DNA of 64,000 nt from Hippasteria phrygiana (lineage: Eukaryota > Echinodermata > Asteroidea > Valvatida > Goniasteridae). The notes under the pieces were generated by a model. It was not told the DNA's origin. It was given only the letters and a program-made list of their open reading frames with translations, and did no database searches. The DNA lies in contig JAZGUH010000103.1 in assembly GCA_037893225.1 (NCBI GenBank), positions 4,340,001 to 4,404,000 on the forward strand, given 5' to 3'. A program made the translations under genes and the position numbers. Positions 23,901 through 37,632 of this stretch are shown here, piece after piece. Numbering within the stretch: the first letter of the stretch is position 1; each line of letters opens with the position of its first letter.

Positions 23901-25427
23901 ATCTAGCGCAACAATTTCAGACCATCGCCAGCTTCATAGCGTGAGAACTCTTCGAAAAATTCAAACCTCGCACCTAATTTCTTCCTGTGAATTCTGTGTG
24001 CGTTCTTCCGTTTACTGCATTGTGACTGCTTAACGTTTGCCACATTTTCAGATGAACGCCCCGGCTTTCCCTGTTCATAATTGAATGGTATATTGACCAA
24101 ATCCAGTAATTTTTACACGTATGGGTAGCTTAGATATAGCGCAACAATTTCAGACCATCGCCAGCTTCACAGCGTTAGAACTCTTCGAGAAAATTCAAAC
24201 CTCGCAACAAATTTCTTTCTGTGAACTCTGTGTGCGTTCTTCCGTTTACTGCATTGTGACTGCTTAACGTTTGCCACATTTTCAGATGAACGCCCCTCCT
24301 TTCCCTGTTCATAATTGAATGGGATATTTACCAAATTCAGCAATTTTCACACGTATGGGTAGCTTAAATCTAGCGCAACAATTTGAGATCATCGCCAGCT
24401 TCACAGCGTTAGAACTCTTCGAGAAAATTCAAACCTCGCAACAAATTTCTTCCCATGAACTCTGTGTGCGTTCTCCCGTTTACTGCATTGTGCCTGCTTA
24501 ACGTTTGCCAAATTTTCAGATGAACGCCCCTCCTTTCCCTGTTCATAATTGAATGGTATATTGACCAAATCCAGTAATTTTTACACGTATGGGTAGCTTA
24601 GATATAGCGCAACAATTTCAGACCATCGCCAGCTTCACAGCGTTAGAACTCTTCGAGAAAATTCAAACCTCTCAACAAATTTCTTCCCATGAACTCTGTG
24701 TGCGTTCTCCCGTTTACTGCATTGTGGCTGCTTAACGTTTGCCAAATTTTCAGATGAACGCCCCTCCTTTCCCTGTTCATAATTGAATGGTATATTGACC
24801 AAATCCAGTAATTTTTACACGTATGGGTAGCTTAGATATAGCGCAACAATTTCAGACCATCGCCAGCTTCACAGCGTTAGAACTCTTCCAGAAAATTCAA
24901 ACCTCGCAACAAATTTCTTCCTGTGAACTCTGTGTGCGTTCTCCCGTTTACTGCATTGTGGCTGCTTAACGTTTGCCAAATTTTCAGAAGAACGCCCCTC
25001 CTTTCCCTGTTCATAATTATATGGTATATTGACCAAATCCAGTAATTTTCACACGTATGGGTAGCTTAGATATAGCGCAACAATTTCAGACCATCGCCAG
25101 CTTCACAGCGTTAGAACTCTTCGAGAAAGTTCAAAACTCGCAACAAATTTCTTCCCATGAACACTGTGTGCGTTCTCCCGTTTACTGTATTGTAACTGTT
25201 TAACGTTTGCCACATTTTCAGATGAACGCCCCTCCTTTCCCTGTTCATAATTGAATGGGATATTGACCAAATACAGCAATTTTCACACGTATGGGTAGCT
25301 TAGATCTAGCGCAACAATTTGAGACCATCGCCAGCTTCACAGCGTTAGAACTCTTCGAGAAAAATCAAACCTCGCATCAAATTTCTTCCTGTGAACTCTG
25401 TGTGCGTTCTTCCGTTTACTGCATTGT
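20984..25427 (+). repeat. 4,444-bp tandem duplication, copy 2
   Basis: All private marks of copy 1 reappear at +4,444 (for example gaattgg near 22682, tgagatattg near 23385, gcccttcc near 23592, gtgcctgc near 24490, cctctcaac near 24669 and cttccag near 24884). I saw no difference between the copies by eye. The copy ends within the C monomer at 25240, whose tail switches to the A form gccaaat. Confidence 0.92.
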
Positions 25428-27458
25428 GACTGCTTAACGTTTGCCAAATTTTCAGATGAACGCCCCTCCTTTCCCTGTTCATAATTGAATGGTATATTGA
25501 CCAAATCCAGTAATTTTTACACGTATGGGTAGCTTAGATATAGCGCAACAATTTCAGACCATCGCCAGCTTCACAGCGTTAGAACTCTTCGAGAAAATTC
25601 AAACCTCGCAACAAATTTCTTCCCATGAACTCTGTGTGCGTTCTCCCGTTTACTGCATTGTGGCTGCTTAACGTTTGCCAAATTTTCAGATGAACGCCCC
25701 TCCTTTCCCTGTTCATAATTGAATGGTATATTGACCAAATCCAGTAATTTTTACACGTATGGGTAGCTTAGATATAGCGCAACAATTTCAGACCATCGCC
25801 AGCTTCACAGCGTTAGAACTCTTCGAGAAAATTCAAACCTCGCAACAAATTTCTTCCTGTGAACTCTGTGTGCGTTCTCCCGTTTACTGCATTGTGGCTG
25901 CTTACGTTTGCCAAATTTTCAGAAGAACGCCCCTCCTTTCCCTGTTCATAATTATATGGTATATTGACCAAATCCAGTAATTTTCAGACGTATGGGTAGC
26001 TTAGATATAGCGCAACAATTTCAGACCATCGCCAGCTTCACAGCGTTAGAACTCTTCGAGAAAGTTCAAAACTCGCAACAAATTTCTTCCCATGAACACT
26101 GTGTGCGTTCTCCCGTTTACTGTATTGTAACTGTTTAACGTTTGCCACATTTTCAGATGAACGCCCCTCCTTTCCCTGTTCATAATTGAATGGGATATTG
26201 ACCAAATACAGCAATTTTCACACGTATGGGTAGCTTAGATCTAGCGCAACAATTTGAGACCATCGCCAGCTTCACAGCGTTAGAACTCTTCGCGAAAAAT
26301 CAAACCTCGCATCAAATTTCTTCCTGTGAACTCTGTGTGCGTTCTTCCGTTTACTGCATTGTGACTGCTTAACGTTTGCCACATTTTCAGATTCACGTCC
26401 CTCCTTTCCCTGTTCATAATTGAATGGGATATTGACCAAATCTAGTAATTTTCACACGTATGGGTAGCTTAGATCTAGCGCAACAATTTCAGACCATCGC
26501 CAGCTTCATAGCGTGAGAACTCTTCGAAAAATTCAAACCTCGCACCTAATTTCTTCCTGTGAATTCTGTGTGCGTTCTTCCGTTTACTGCATTGTGACTG
26601 CTTAACGTTTGCCACATTTTCAGATGAACGCCCCGGCTTTCCCTGTTCATAATTGAATGGTATATTGACCAAATCCAGTAATTTTTACACGTATGGGTAG
26701 CTTAGATATAGCGCAACAATTTCAGACCATCGCCAGCTTCACAGCGTTAGAACTCTTCGAGAAAAATCAAACCTCGCATCAAATTTCTTCCTGTGAACTC
26801 TGTGTGCGTTCTTCCGTTTACTGCATTGTGACTGCTTAACGTTTGCCACATTTTCAGATTCACGCCCCTCCTTTCCCTGTTCATAATTGAATGGGATATT
26901 GACCAAATCTAGTAATTTTCACACGTATGGGTAGCTTAGATCTAGCGCAACAATTTCAGACCATCGCCAGCTTCATAGCGTGAGAACTCTTCGAAAAATT
27001 CAAACCTCGCACCTAATTTCTTCCTGTGAATTCTGTGTGCGTTCTTCCGTTTACTGCATTGTGACTGCTTAACGTTTGCCACATTTTCAGATGAACGCCC
27101 CGGCTTTCCCTGTTCATAATTGAATGGTATATTGACCAAATCCAGTAATGTTTACACGTATGGGTAGCTTAGATATAGCGCAACAATTTCAGACCATCGC
27201 CAGCTTCACAGCGTTAGAACTCTTCGAGAAAATTCAAACCTCGCAACAAATTTCTTCCCATGAACTCTGTGTGCGTTCTCCCGTTTACTGCATTGTGGCT
27301 GCTTAACGTTTGCCAAATTTTCAGATGAACGCCCCTCCTTTCCCTGTTCATAATTGAATGGTATATTGACCAAATCCAGTAATTTTTACACGTATGGGTA
27401 GCTTAGATATAGCGCAACAATTTCAGACCATCGCCAGCTTCACAGCGTTAGAACTCTT
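24888..27458 (+). repeat. 2,571-bp tandem duplication, copy 1 (11 monomers)
   Basis: Private marks are a one-base deletion in ctgcttacgtttgcc near 25903, ttttcagacg near 25984 and cttcgcgaaaaatc near 26290, all repeated at +2,571. Two D copies (26409, 26876) plus the one-base deletion explain 11 x 234 minus 3. Copy 1 differs from copy 2 at 24890 (cttccag against cttcgag), which limits its left boundary. Confidence 0.9.
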
Positions 27459-29829
27459 CGAGAAAATTCAAACCTCGCAACAAATTTCTTCCTGTGAACT
27501 CTGTGTGCGTTCTCCCGTTTACTGCATTGTGGCTGCTTAACGTTTGCCAAATTTTCAGAAGAACGCCCCTCCTTTCCCTGTTCATAATTATATGGTATAT
27601 TGACCAAATCCAGTAATTTTCACACGTATGGGTAGCTTAGATATAGCGCAACAATTTCAGACCATCGCCAGCTTCACAGCGTTAGAACTCTTCGAGAAAG
27701 TTCAAAACTCGCAACAAATTTCTTCCCATGAACACTGTGTGCGTTCTCCCGTTTACTGTATTGTAACTGTTTAACGTTTGCCACATTTTCAGATGAACGC
27801 CCCTCCTTTCCCTGTTCATAATTGAATGGGATATTGACCAAATACAGCAATTTTCACACGTATGGGTAGCTTAGATCTAGCGCAACAATTTGAGACCATC
27901 GCCAGCTTCACAGCGTTAGAACTCTTCGAGAAAAATCAAACCTCGCATCAAATTTCTTCCTGTGAACTCTGTGTGCGTTCTTCCGTTTACTGCATTGTGA
28001 CTGCTTAACGTTTGCCAAATTTTCAGATGAACGCCCCTCCTTTCCCTGTTCATAATTGAATGGTATATTGACCAAATCCAGTAATTTTTACACGTATGGG
28101 TAGCTTAGATATAGCGCAACAATTTCAGACCATCGCCAGCTTCACAGCGTTAGAACTCTTCGAGAAAATTCAAACCTCGCAACAAATTTCTTCCCATGAA
28201 CTCTGTGTGCGTTCTCCCGTTTACTGCATTGTGGCTGCTTAACGTTTGCCAAATTTTCAGATGAACGCCCCTCCTTTCCCTGTTCATAATTGAATGGTAT
28301 ATTGACCAAATCCAGTAATTTTTACACGTATGGGTAGCTTAGATATAGCGCAACAATTTCAGACCATCGCCAGCTTCACAGCGTTAGAACTCTTCGAGAA
28401 AATTCAAACCTCGCAACAAATTTCTTCCTGTGAACTCTGTGTGCGTTCTCCCGTTTACTGCATTGTGGCTGCTTACGTTTGCCAAATTTTCAGAAGAACG
28501 CCCCTCCTTTCCCTGTTCATAATTATATGGTATATTGACCAAATCCAGTAATTTTCAGACGTATGGGTAGCTTAGATATAGCGCAACAATTTCAGACCAT
28601 CGCCAGCTTCACAGCGTTAGAACTCTTCGAGAAAGTTCAAAACTCGCAACAAATTTCTTCCCATGAACACTGTGTGCGTTCTCCCGTTTACTGTATTGTA
28701 ACTGTTTAACGTTTGCCACATTTTCAGATGAACGCCCCTCCTTTCCCTGTTCATAATTGAATGGGATATTGACCAAATACAGCAATTTTCACACGTATGG
28801 GTAGCTTAGATCTAGCGCAACAATTTGAGACCATCGCCAGCTTCACAGCGTTAGAACTCTTCGCGAAAAATCAAACCTCGCATCAAATTTCTTCCTGTGA
28901 ACTCTGTGTGCGTTCTTCCGTTTACTGCATTGTGACTGCTTAACGTTTGCCACATTTTCAGATTCACGTCCCTCCTTTCCCTGTTCATAATTGAATGGGA
29001 TATTGACCAAATCTAGTAATTTTCACACGTATGGGTAGCTTAGATCTAGCGCAACAATTTCAGACCATCGCCAGCTTCATAGCGTGAGAACTCTTCGAAA
29101 AATTCAAACCTCGCACCTAATTTCTTCCTGTGAATTCTGTGTGCGTTCTTCCGTTTACTGCATTGTGACTGCTTAACGTTTGCCACATTTTCAGATGAAC
29201 GCCCCGGCTTTCCCTGTTCATAATTGAATGGTATATTGACCAAATCCAGTAATTTTTACACGTATGGGTAGCTTAGATATAGCGCAACAATTTCAGACCA
29301 TCGCCAGCTTCACAGCGTTAGAACTCTTCGAGAAAAATCAAACCTCGCATCAAATTTCTTCCTGTGAACTCTGTGTGCGTTCTTCCGTTTACTGCATTGT
29401 GACTGCTTAACGTTTGCCACATTTTCAGATTCACGCCCCTCCTTTCCCTGTTCATAATTGAATGGGATATTGACCAAATCTAGTAATTTTCACACGTATG
29501 GGTAGCTTAGATCTAGCGCAACAATTTCAGACCATCGCCAGCTTCATAGCGTGAGAACTCTTCGAAAAATTCAAACCTCGCACCTAATTTCTTCCTGTGA
29601 ATTCTGTGTGCGTTCTTCCGTTTACTGCATTGTGACTGCTTAACGTTTGCCACATTTTCAGATGAACGCCCCGGCTTTCCCTGTTCATAATTGAATGGTA
29701 TATTGACCAAATCCAGTAATGTTTACACGTATGGGTAGCTTAGATATAGCGCAACAATTTCAGACCATCGCCAGCTTCACAGCGTTAGAACTCTTCGAGA
29801 AAATTCAAACCTCGCAACAAATTTCTTCC
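27459..29829 (+). repeat. 2,571-bp tandem duplication, copy 2 (2,371 bp matched)
   Basis: It repeats the marks of copy 1 near 28474, 28555 and 28861, and D copies at 28980 and 29447. The match stops at about 29829, where a cctgtg A' tail replaces the cccatg tail expected from 27258. From there the sequence follows the A'-B-C order again, as at 27480 onward with offset 2,338. Confidence 0.88.
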
Positions 29830-30734
29830 TGTGAACTCTGTGTGCGTTCTCCCGTTTACTGCATTGTGGCTGCTTAACGTTTGCCAAATTTTCAGAAGAA
29901 CGCCCCTCCTTTCCCTGTTCATAATTATATGGTATATTGACCAAATCCAGTAATTTTCACACGTATGGGTAGCTTAGATATAGCGCAACAATTTCAGACC
30001 ATCGCCAGCTTCACAGCGTTAGAACTCTTCGAGAAAGTTCAAAACTCGCAACAAATTTCTTCCCATGAACACTGTGTGCGTTCTCCCGTTTACTGTATTG
30101 TAACTGTTTAACGTTTGCCACATTTTCAGATGAACGCCCCTCCTTTCCCTGTTCATAATTGAATGGGATATTGACCAAATACAGCAATTTTCACACGTAT
30201 GGGTAGCTTAGATCTAGCGCAACAATTTGAGACCATCGCCAGCTTCACAGCGTTAGAACTCTTCGAGAAAAATCAAACCTCGCATCAAATTTCTTCCTGT
30301 GAACTCTGTGTGCGTTCTTCCGTTTACTGCATTGTGACTGCTTAACGTTTGCCAAATTTTCAGATGAACGCCCCTCCTTTCCCTGTTCATAATTGAATGG
30401 TATATTGACCAAATCCAGTAATTTTTACACGTATGGGTAGCTTAGATATAGCGCAACAATTTCAGACCATCGCCAGCTTCACAGCGTTAGAACTCTTCGA
30501 GAAAATTCAAACCTCGCAACAAATTTCTTCCCATGAACTCTGTGTGCGTTCTCCCGTTTACTGCATTGTGGCTGCTTAACGTTTGCCAAATTTTCAGATG
30601 AACGCCCCTCCTTTCCCTGTTCATAATTGAATGGTATATTGACCAAATCCAGTAATTTTTACACGTATGGGTAGCTTAGATATAGCGCAACAATTTCAGA
30701 CCATCGCCAGCTTCACAGCGTTAGAACTCTTCGA

Positions 30735-33306
30735 GAAAATTCAAACCTCGCAACAAATTTCTTTCTGTGAACTCTGTGTGCGTTCTTCCGTTTACTGCAT
30801 TGTGACTGCTTAACGTTTGCCACATTTTCAGATGAACGCCCCTCCTTTCCCTGTTCATAATTGAATGGTATATTGACCAAATCCAGTAATGTTTACACGT
30901 ATGGGTAGCTTAGATATAGCGCAACAATTTCAGACCATCGCCAGCTTCACAGCGTTAGAACTCTTCGAGAAAATTCAAAACTCGCAACAAATTTCTTCCC
31001 ATGAACACTGTGTGCGTTCTCCCGTTTACTGTATTGTAACTGTTTAACGTTTGCCACATTTTCAGATGAACGCCCCTCCTTTCCCTGTTCATAATTGAAT
31101 GGGATATTGACCAAATACAGCAATTTTCACACGTATGGGTAGCTTAGATCTAGCGCAACAATTTGAGACCATCGCCAGCTTCGCAGCGTTAGAACTCTTC
31201 GAGAAAAATCAAACCTCGCATCAAATTTCTTCCTGTGAACTCTGTGTGCGTTCTTCCGTTTACTGCATTGTGACTGCTTAACGTTTGCCACATTTTCAGA
31301 TTCACGCCCCTCCTTTCCCTGTTCATAATTGAATGGGATATTGACCAAATCTAGTAATTTTCACACGTATGGGTAGCTTAGATCTAGCGCAACAATTTCA
31401 GACCATCGCCAGCTTCATAGCGTGAGAACTCTTCGAAAAATTCAAACCTCGCACCTAATTTCTTTTTGTGAATTCTGTGTGCGTTCTTCCGTTTACTGCA
31501 TTGTGACTGCTTAACGTTTGCCACATTTTCAGATGAACGCCCCTGCTTTCCCTGTTCATAATTGAATGGTATATTGACCACATCCAGTAATTTTTACACG
31601 TATGGGTAGCTTAGATATAGCGCAACAATTTCAGACCATCGCCAGCTTCACAGCGTTAGAACTCTTCGAGAAAATTCAAACCTCGCAACAAATTTCTTTC
31701 TATAAACTCTGTGTGCGTTCTTCCGTTTACTGCATTGTGACTGCTTAACGTTTGCCACATTTTCAGATGAACGCCCCTCCTTTCCCTGTTCATAATTGAA
31801 TGGGATATTTACCAAATTCAGCAATTTTCACACGTATGGGTAGCTTAAATCTAGCGCAACAATTTGAGATCATCGCCAGCTTCACAGCGTTAGAACTCTT
31901 CGAGAAAATTCAAACCTCGCAACAAATTTCTTCCCATGAACTCTGTGTGCGTTCTCCCGTTTACTGCATTGTGGCTGCTTAACGTTTGCCAAATGTTCAG
32001 ATGAACGCCCCTCCTTTCCCTGTTCATAATTGAATGGTATATTGACCAAATCCAGTAATTTTTACACGTATGGGTAGCTTAGATATAGCGCAACAATTTC
32101 AGACCATCGCCAGCTTCACAGCGTTAGAACTCTTCGAGAAAATTCAAACCTCGCAACAAATTTCTTCCCATGAACTCTGTGTGCGTTCTCCCGTTTACTG
32201 CATTGTGGCTGCTTTACGTTTGCCAAATTTTCAGATGAACGCCCCTCCTTTCCCTGTTCATAATTGAATGGTATATTGACCAAATCCAGTAATGTTTACA
32301 CGTATGGGTAGCTTAGATATAGCGCAACAATTTCAGACCATCGCCAGCTTCACAGCGTTAGAACTCTTCGAGAAAATTCAAAACTCGCAACAAATTTCTT
32401 CCCATGAACACTGTGTGCGTTCTCCCGTTTACTGTATTGTAACTGTTTAACGTTTGCCACATTTTCAGATGAACGCCCCTCCTTTCCCTGTTCATAATTG
32501 AATGGGATATTGACCAAATACAGCAATTTTCACACGTATGGGTAGCTTAGATCTAGCGCAACAATTTGAGACCATCGCCAGCTTCACAGCGTTAGAACTC
32601 TTCGAGAAAAATCAAACCTCGCATCAAATTTCTTCCTGTGAACTCTGTGTGCGTTCTTCCGTTTACTGCATTGTGACTGCTTAACGTTTGCCACATTTTC
32701 AGATTCACGCCCCTCCTTTCCCTGTTTATAATTGAATGGGATATTGACCAAATCTAGTAATTTTCACACGTATGGGTAGCTTAGATCTAGCGCAACAATT
32801 TCAGACCATCGCCAGCTTCATAGCGTGAGAACTCTTCGAAAAATTCAAACCTCGCACCTAATTTCTTCCTGTGAATTCTGTGTGCGTTCTTCCGTTTACT
32901 GCATTGTGACTGCTTAACGTTTGCCACATTTTCAGATGAACGCCCCTGCTTTCCCTGTTCATAATTGAATGGTATATTGACCACATCCAGTAATTTTTAC
33001 ACGTATGGGTAGCTTAGATATAGCGCAACAATTTCAGACCATCGCCAGCTTCACAGCGTTAGAACTCTTCGAGAAAATTCAAACCTCGCAACAAATTTCT
33101 TTCTGTGAACTCTGTGTGCGTTCTTCCGTTTACTGCATTGTGACTGCTTAACGTTTGCCACATTTTCAGATGAACGCCCCTCCTTTCCCTGTTCATAATT
33201 GAATTGGATATTTACCAAATTCAGCAATTTTCACACGTATGGGTAGCTTAAATCTAGCGCAACAATTTGAGATCATCGCCAGCTTCACAGCGTTAGAACT
33301 CTTCGA
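30735..33306 (+). repeat. 2,572-bp tandem duplication, copy 1 (11 monomers)
   Basis: D copies at 31318 and 32721 and the C-class mark cttcgcagcg near 31181 recur at +2,572 (33890, 35293, near 33753). Copy 1 has private substitutions absent from copy 2: ttctttttgtg near 31463 and tctataaactc near 31710. The same six-monomer context also occurs at 16353 onward and 49057 onward. Confidence 0.9.
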
Positions 33307-35878
33307 GAAAATTCAAACCTCGCAACAAATTTCTTTCTGTGAACTCTGTGTGCGTTCTTCCGTTTACTGCATTGTGACTGCTTAACGTTTGCCACATTTT
33401 CAGATGAACGCCCCTCCTTTCCCTGTTCATAATTGAATGGTATATTGACCAAATCCAGTAATGTTTACACGTATGGGTAGCTTAGATATAGCGCAACAAT
33501 TTCAGACCATCGCCAGCTTCACAGCGTTAGAACTCTTCGAGAAAATTCAAAACTCGCAACAAATTTCTTCCCATGAACACTGTGTGCGTTCTCCCGTTTA
33601 CTGTATTGTAACTGTTTAACGTTTGCCACATTTTCAGATGAACGCCCCTCCTTTCCCTGTTCATAATTGAATGGGATATTGACCAAATACAGCAATTTTC
33701 ACACGTATGGGTAGCTTAGATCTAGCGCAACAATTTGAGACCATCGCCAGCTTCGCAGCGTTAGAACTCTTCGAGAAAAATTAAACCTCGCATCAAATTT
33801 CTTCCTGTGAACTCTGTGTGCGTTCTTCCGTTTACTGCATTGTGACTGCTTAACGTTTGCCACATTTTCAGATTCACGCCCCTCCTTTCCCTGTTCATAA
33901 TTGAATGGGATATTGACCAAATCTAGTAATTTTCACACGTATGGGTAGCTTAGATCTAGCGCAACAATTTCAGACCATCGCCAGCTTCATAGCGTGAGAA
34001 CTCTTCGAAAAATTCAAACCTCGCACCTAATTTCTTCCTGTGAATTCTGTGTGCGTTCTTCCGTTTACTGCATTGTGACTGCTTAACGTTTGCCACATTT
34101 TCAGATGAACGCCCCTGCTTTCCCTGTTCATAATTGAATGGTATATTGACCACATCCAGTAATTTTTACACGTATGGGTAGCTTAGATATAGCGCAACAA
34201 TTTCAGACCATCGCCAGCTTCACAGCGTTAGAACTCTTCGAGAAAATTCAAACCTCGCAACAAATTTCTTTCTGTGAACTCTGTGTGCGTTCTTCCGTTT
34301 ACTGCATTGTGACTGCTTAACGTTTGCCACATTTTCAGATGAACGCCCCTCCTTTCCCTGTTCATAATTGAATGGGATATTTACCAAATTCAGCAATTTT
34401 CACACGTATGGGTAGCTTAAATCTAGCGCAACAATTTGAGATCATCGCCAGCTTCACAGCGTTAGAACTCTTCGAGAAAATTCAAACCTCGCAACAAATT
34501 TCTTCCCATGAACTCTGTGTGCGTTCTCCCGTTTACTGCATTGTGGCTGCTTAACGTTTGCCAAATGTTCAGATGAACGCCCCTCCTTTCCCTGTTCATA
34601 ATTGAATGGTATATTGACCAAATCCAGTAATTTTTACACGTATGGGTAGCTTAGATATAGCGCAACAATTTCAGACCATCGCCAGCTTCACAGCGTTAGA
34701 ACTCTTCGAGAAAATTCAAACCTCGCAACAAATTTCTTCCCATGAACTCTGTGTGCGTTCTCCCGTTTACTGCATTGTGGCTGCTTTACGTTTGCCAAAT
34801 TTTCAGATGAACGCCCCTCCTTTCCCTGTTCATAATTGAATGGTATATTGACCAAATCCAGTAATGTTTACACGTATGGGTAGCTTAGATATAGCGCAAC
34901 AATTTCAGACCATCGCCAGCTTCACAGCGTTAGAACTCTTCGAGAAAATTCAAAACTCGCAACAAATTTCTTCCCATGAACACTGTGTGCGTTCTCCCGT
35001 TTACTGTATTGTAACTGTTTAACGTTTGCCACATTTTCAGATGAACGCCCCTCCTTTCCCTGTTCATAATTGAATGGGATATTGACCAAATACAGCAATT
35101 TTCACACGTATGGGTAGCTTAGATCTAGCGCAACAATTTGAGACCATCGCCAGCTTCACAGCGTTAGAACTCTTCGAGAAAAATCAAACCTCGCATCAAA
35201 TTTCTTCCTGTGAACTCTGTGTGCGTTCTTCCGTTTACTGCATTGTGACTGCTTAACGTTTGCCACATTTTCAGATTCACGCCCCTCCTTTCCCTGTTTA
35301 TAATTGAATGGGATATTGACCAAATCTAGTAATTTTCACACGTATGGGTAGCTTAGATCTAGCGCAACAATTTCAGACCATCGCCAGCTTCATAGCGTGA
35401 GAACTCTTCGAAAAATTCAAACCTCGCACCTAATTTCTTCCTGTGAATTCTGTGTGCGTTCTTCCGTTTACTGCATTGTGACTGCTTAACGTTTGCCACA
35501 TTTTCAGATGAACGCCCCTGCTTTCCCTGTTCATAATTGAATGGTATATTGACCACATCCAGTAATTTTTACACGTATGGGTAGCTTAGATATAGCGCAA
35601 CAATTTCAGACCATCGCCAGCTTCACAGCGTTAGAACTCTTCGAGAAAATTCAAACCTCGCAACAAATTTCTTTCTGTGAACTCTGTGTGCGTTCTTCCG
35701 TTTACTGCATTGTGACTGCTTAACGTTTGCCACATTTTCAGATGAACGCCCCTCCTTTCCCTGTTCATAATTGAATTGGATATTTACCAAATTCAGCAAT
35801 TTTCACACGTATGGGTAGCTTAAATCTAGCGCAACAATTTGAGATCATCGCCAGCTTCACAGCGTTAGAACTCTTCGA
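33307..35878 (+). repeat. 2,572-bp tandem duplication, copy 2
   Basis: It starts in a hybrid monomer (33189-33422) with an F head (gcttaaatctag, tttgagatc) and an E tail (ttctttctg). The junction lies between about 33275 and 33341, and the boundary is placed in the middle. One private change, aaaaattaaacc near 33780, is absent from copy 1. Confidence 0.88.
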
Positions 35879-35994
35879 GAAAATTCAAACCTCGCAACAA
35901 ATTTCTTCCCATGAACTCTGTGTGCGTTCTCCCGTTTACTGCATTGTGGCTGCTTAAAGTTTGCCAAATTTTCAGATGAACGCCCCTCCTTTCC

Positions 35995-37632
35995 CTGTTC
36001 ATAATTGAATGGTATATTGACCAAATCCAGTAATGTTTACACGTATGGGTAGCTTAGATATAGCGCAACAATTTCAGACCATCGCCAGCTTCACAGCGTT
36101 AGAACTCTTCGAGAACATTCAAAACTCGCACCTAATTTCTTCCTGTGAATTCTGTGTGCGTTCTTCCGTTTACTGCATTGTGACTGCTTAACGTTTGCCA
36201 CATTTTCAGATGAACGCCCCGGCTTTCCCTGTTCATAATTGAATGGTATATTGACCAAATCCAGTAATGTTTACACGTATGGGTAGCTTAGATATAGCGC
36301 AACAATTTCAGACCATCGCCAGCTTCACAGCGTTAGAACTCTTCGAGAAAATTCAAACCTCGCAACAAATTTCTTCCCATGAACTCTGTGTGCGTTCTCC
36401 CGTTTACTGCATTGTGGCTGCTTAACGTTTGCCAAATTTTCAGATGAACGCCCCTCCTTTCCCTGTTCATAATTGAATGGTATATTGACCAAATCCAGTA
36501 ATTTTCACACGTATGGGTAGCTTAGATATAGCGCCACAAATTGAGACCATCGCCAGCTTCACAGCGTTAGAACTCTTCGAGAAAATTGAAACCTCGCAAC
36601 AAATTTCTTCACATGAACTCTGTGTGCGTTCTCCCGTTTACTGCATTGTGGCTGCTTAACGTTTGCCAAATTTTCAGATGAACGCTCCTCCTTTCCCTGT
36701 TCATAATTGAATGGTATATTGACCAAATCCAGTAATGTTTACACGTATGGGTAGCTTAGATATAGCGCAACAATTTCAGACCATCGCCAGCTTCACAGCG
36801 TTAGAACTCTTCGAGAAAATTCAAACCTCGCAACAAATTTCTTCCTGTGAATTCTGTGTGCGTTCTTCCGTTTACTGCATTGTGACTGCTTAACGTTTGC
36901 CACATTTTCAGATGAACGCCCCTCCTTTCCCTGTTCATAATTGAATGGGATATTGACCAAATCCAGTAATTTTTACACGTATGGGTAGCTTAGATATAGC
37001 GCAACAATTTCAGACCATCGCCAGCTTCACAGCGTTAGAACTCTTCGAGAAAAATCAAACCTCGCACCTAATTTCTTCCTGTGAATTCTGTGTGCGTTCT
37101 TCCGTTTACTGCATTGTGACTGCTTAACGTTTGCCACATTTTCAGATGAACGCCCCGGCTTTCCCTGTTCATAATTGAATGGTATATTGACCAAATCCAG
37201 TAATTTTTACACGTATGGGTAGCTTAGATATAGCGCAACAATTTCAGACCATCGCCAGCTTCACAGCGTTAGAACTCTTCGAGAAAATTCAAACCTCGCA
37301 ACAAATTTCTTTCTGTGAACTCTGTGTGCGTTCTTCCGTTTACTGCATTGTGACTGCTTAACGTTTGCCACATTTTCAGATGAACGCCCCTCCTTTCCCT
37401 GTTCATAATTGAATGGGATATTTACCAAATTCAGCAATTTTCACACGTATGGGTAGCTTAAATCTAGCGCAACAATTTGAGATCATCGCCAGCTTCACAG
37501 CGTTAGAACTCTTCGAGAAAATTCAAACCTCGCAACAAATTTCTTCCCATGAACTCTGTGTGCGTTCTCCCGTTTACTGCATTGTGGCTGCTTAACGTTT
37601 GCCAAATTTTCAGATGAACGCCCCTCCTTTCC
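35995..37632 (+). repeat. Mosaic of hybrid monomers between two major blocks
   Basis: It opens with a G' head (gagaacattcaaaactcg) joined to a D tail (cctaatttcttcctgtgaattctg) at about 36127-36132. An A/G-like monomer follows, then a hybrid of a gatatag head with the class H middle (cgccacaaattgag, gaaaattgaaacc, ttcacatg), then the A/D-like, C/D hybrid, E and F monomers known from 2807-3742. It resembles 2339-3742 and 7484-8640 with one monomer more or less. A private aacgctcctcc is near 36684. Confidence 0.8.
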
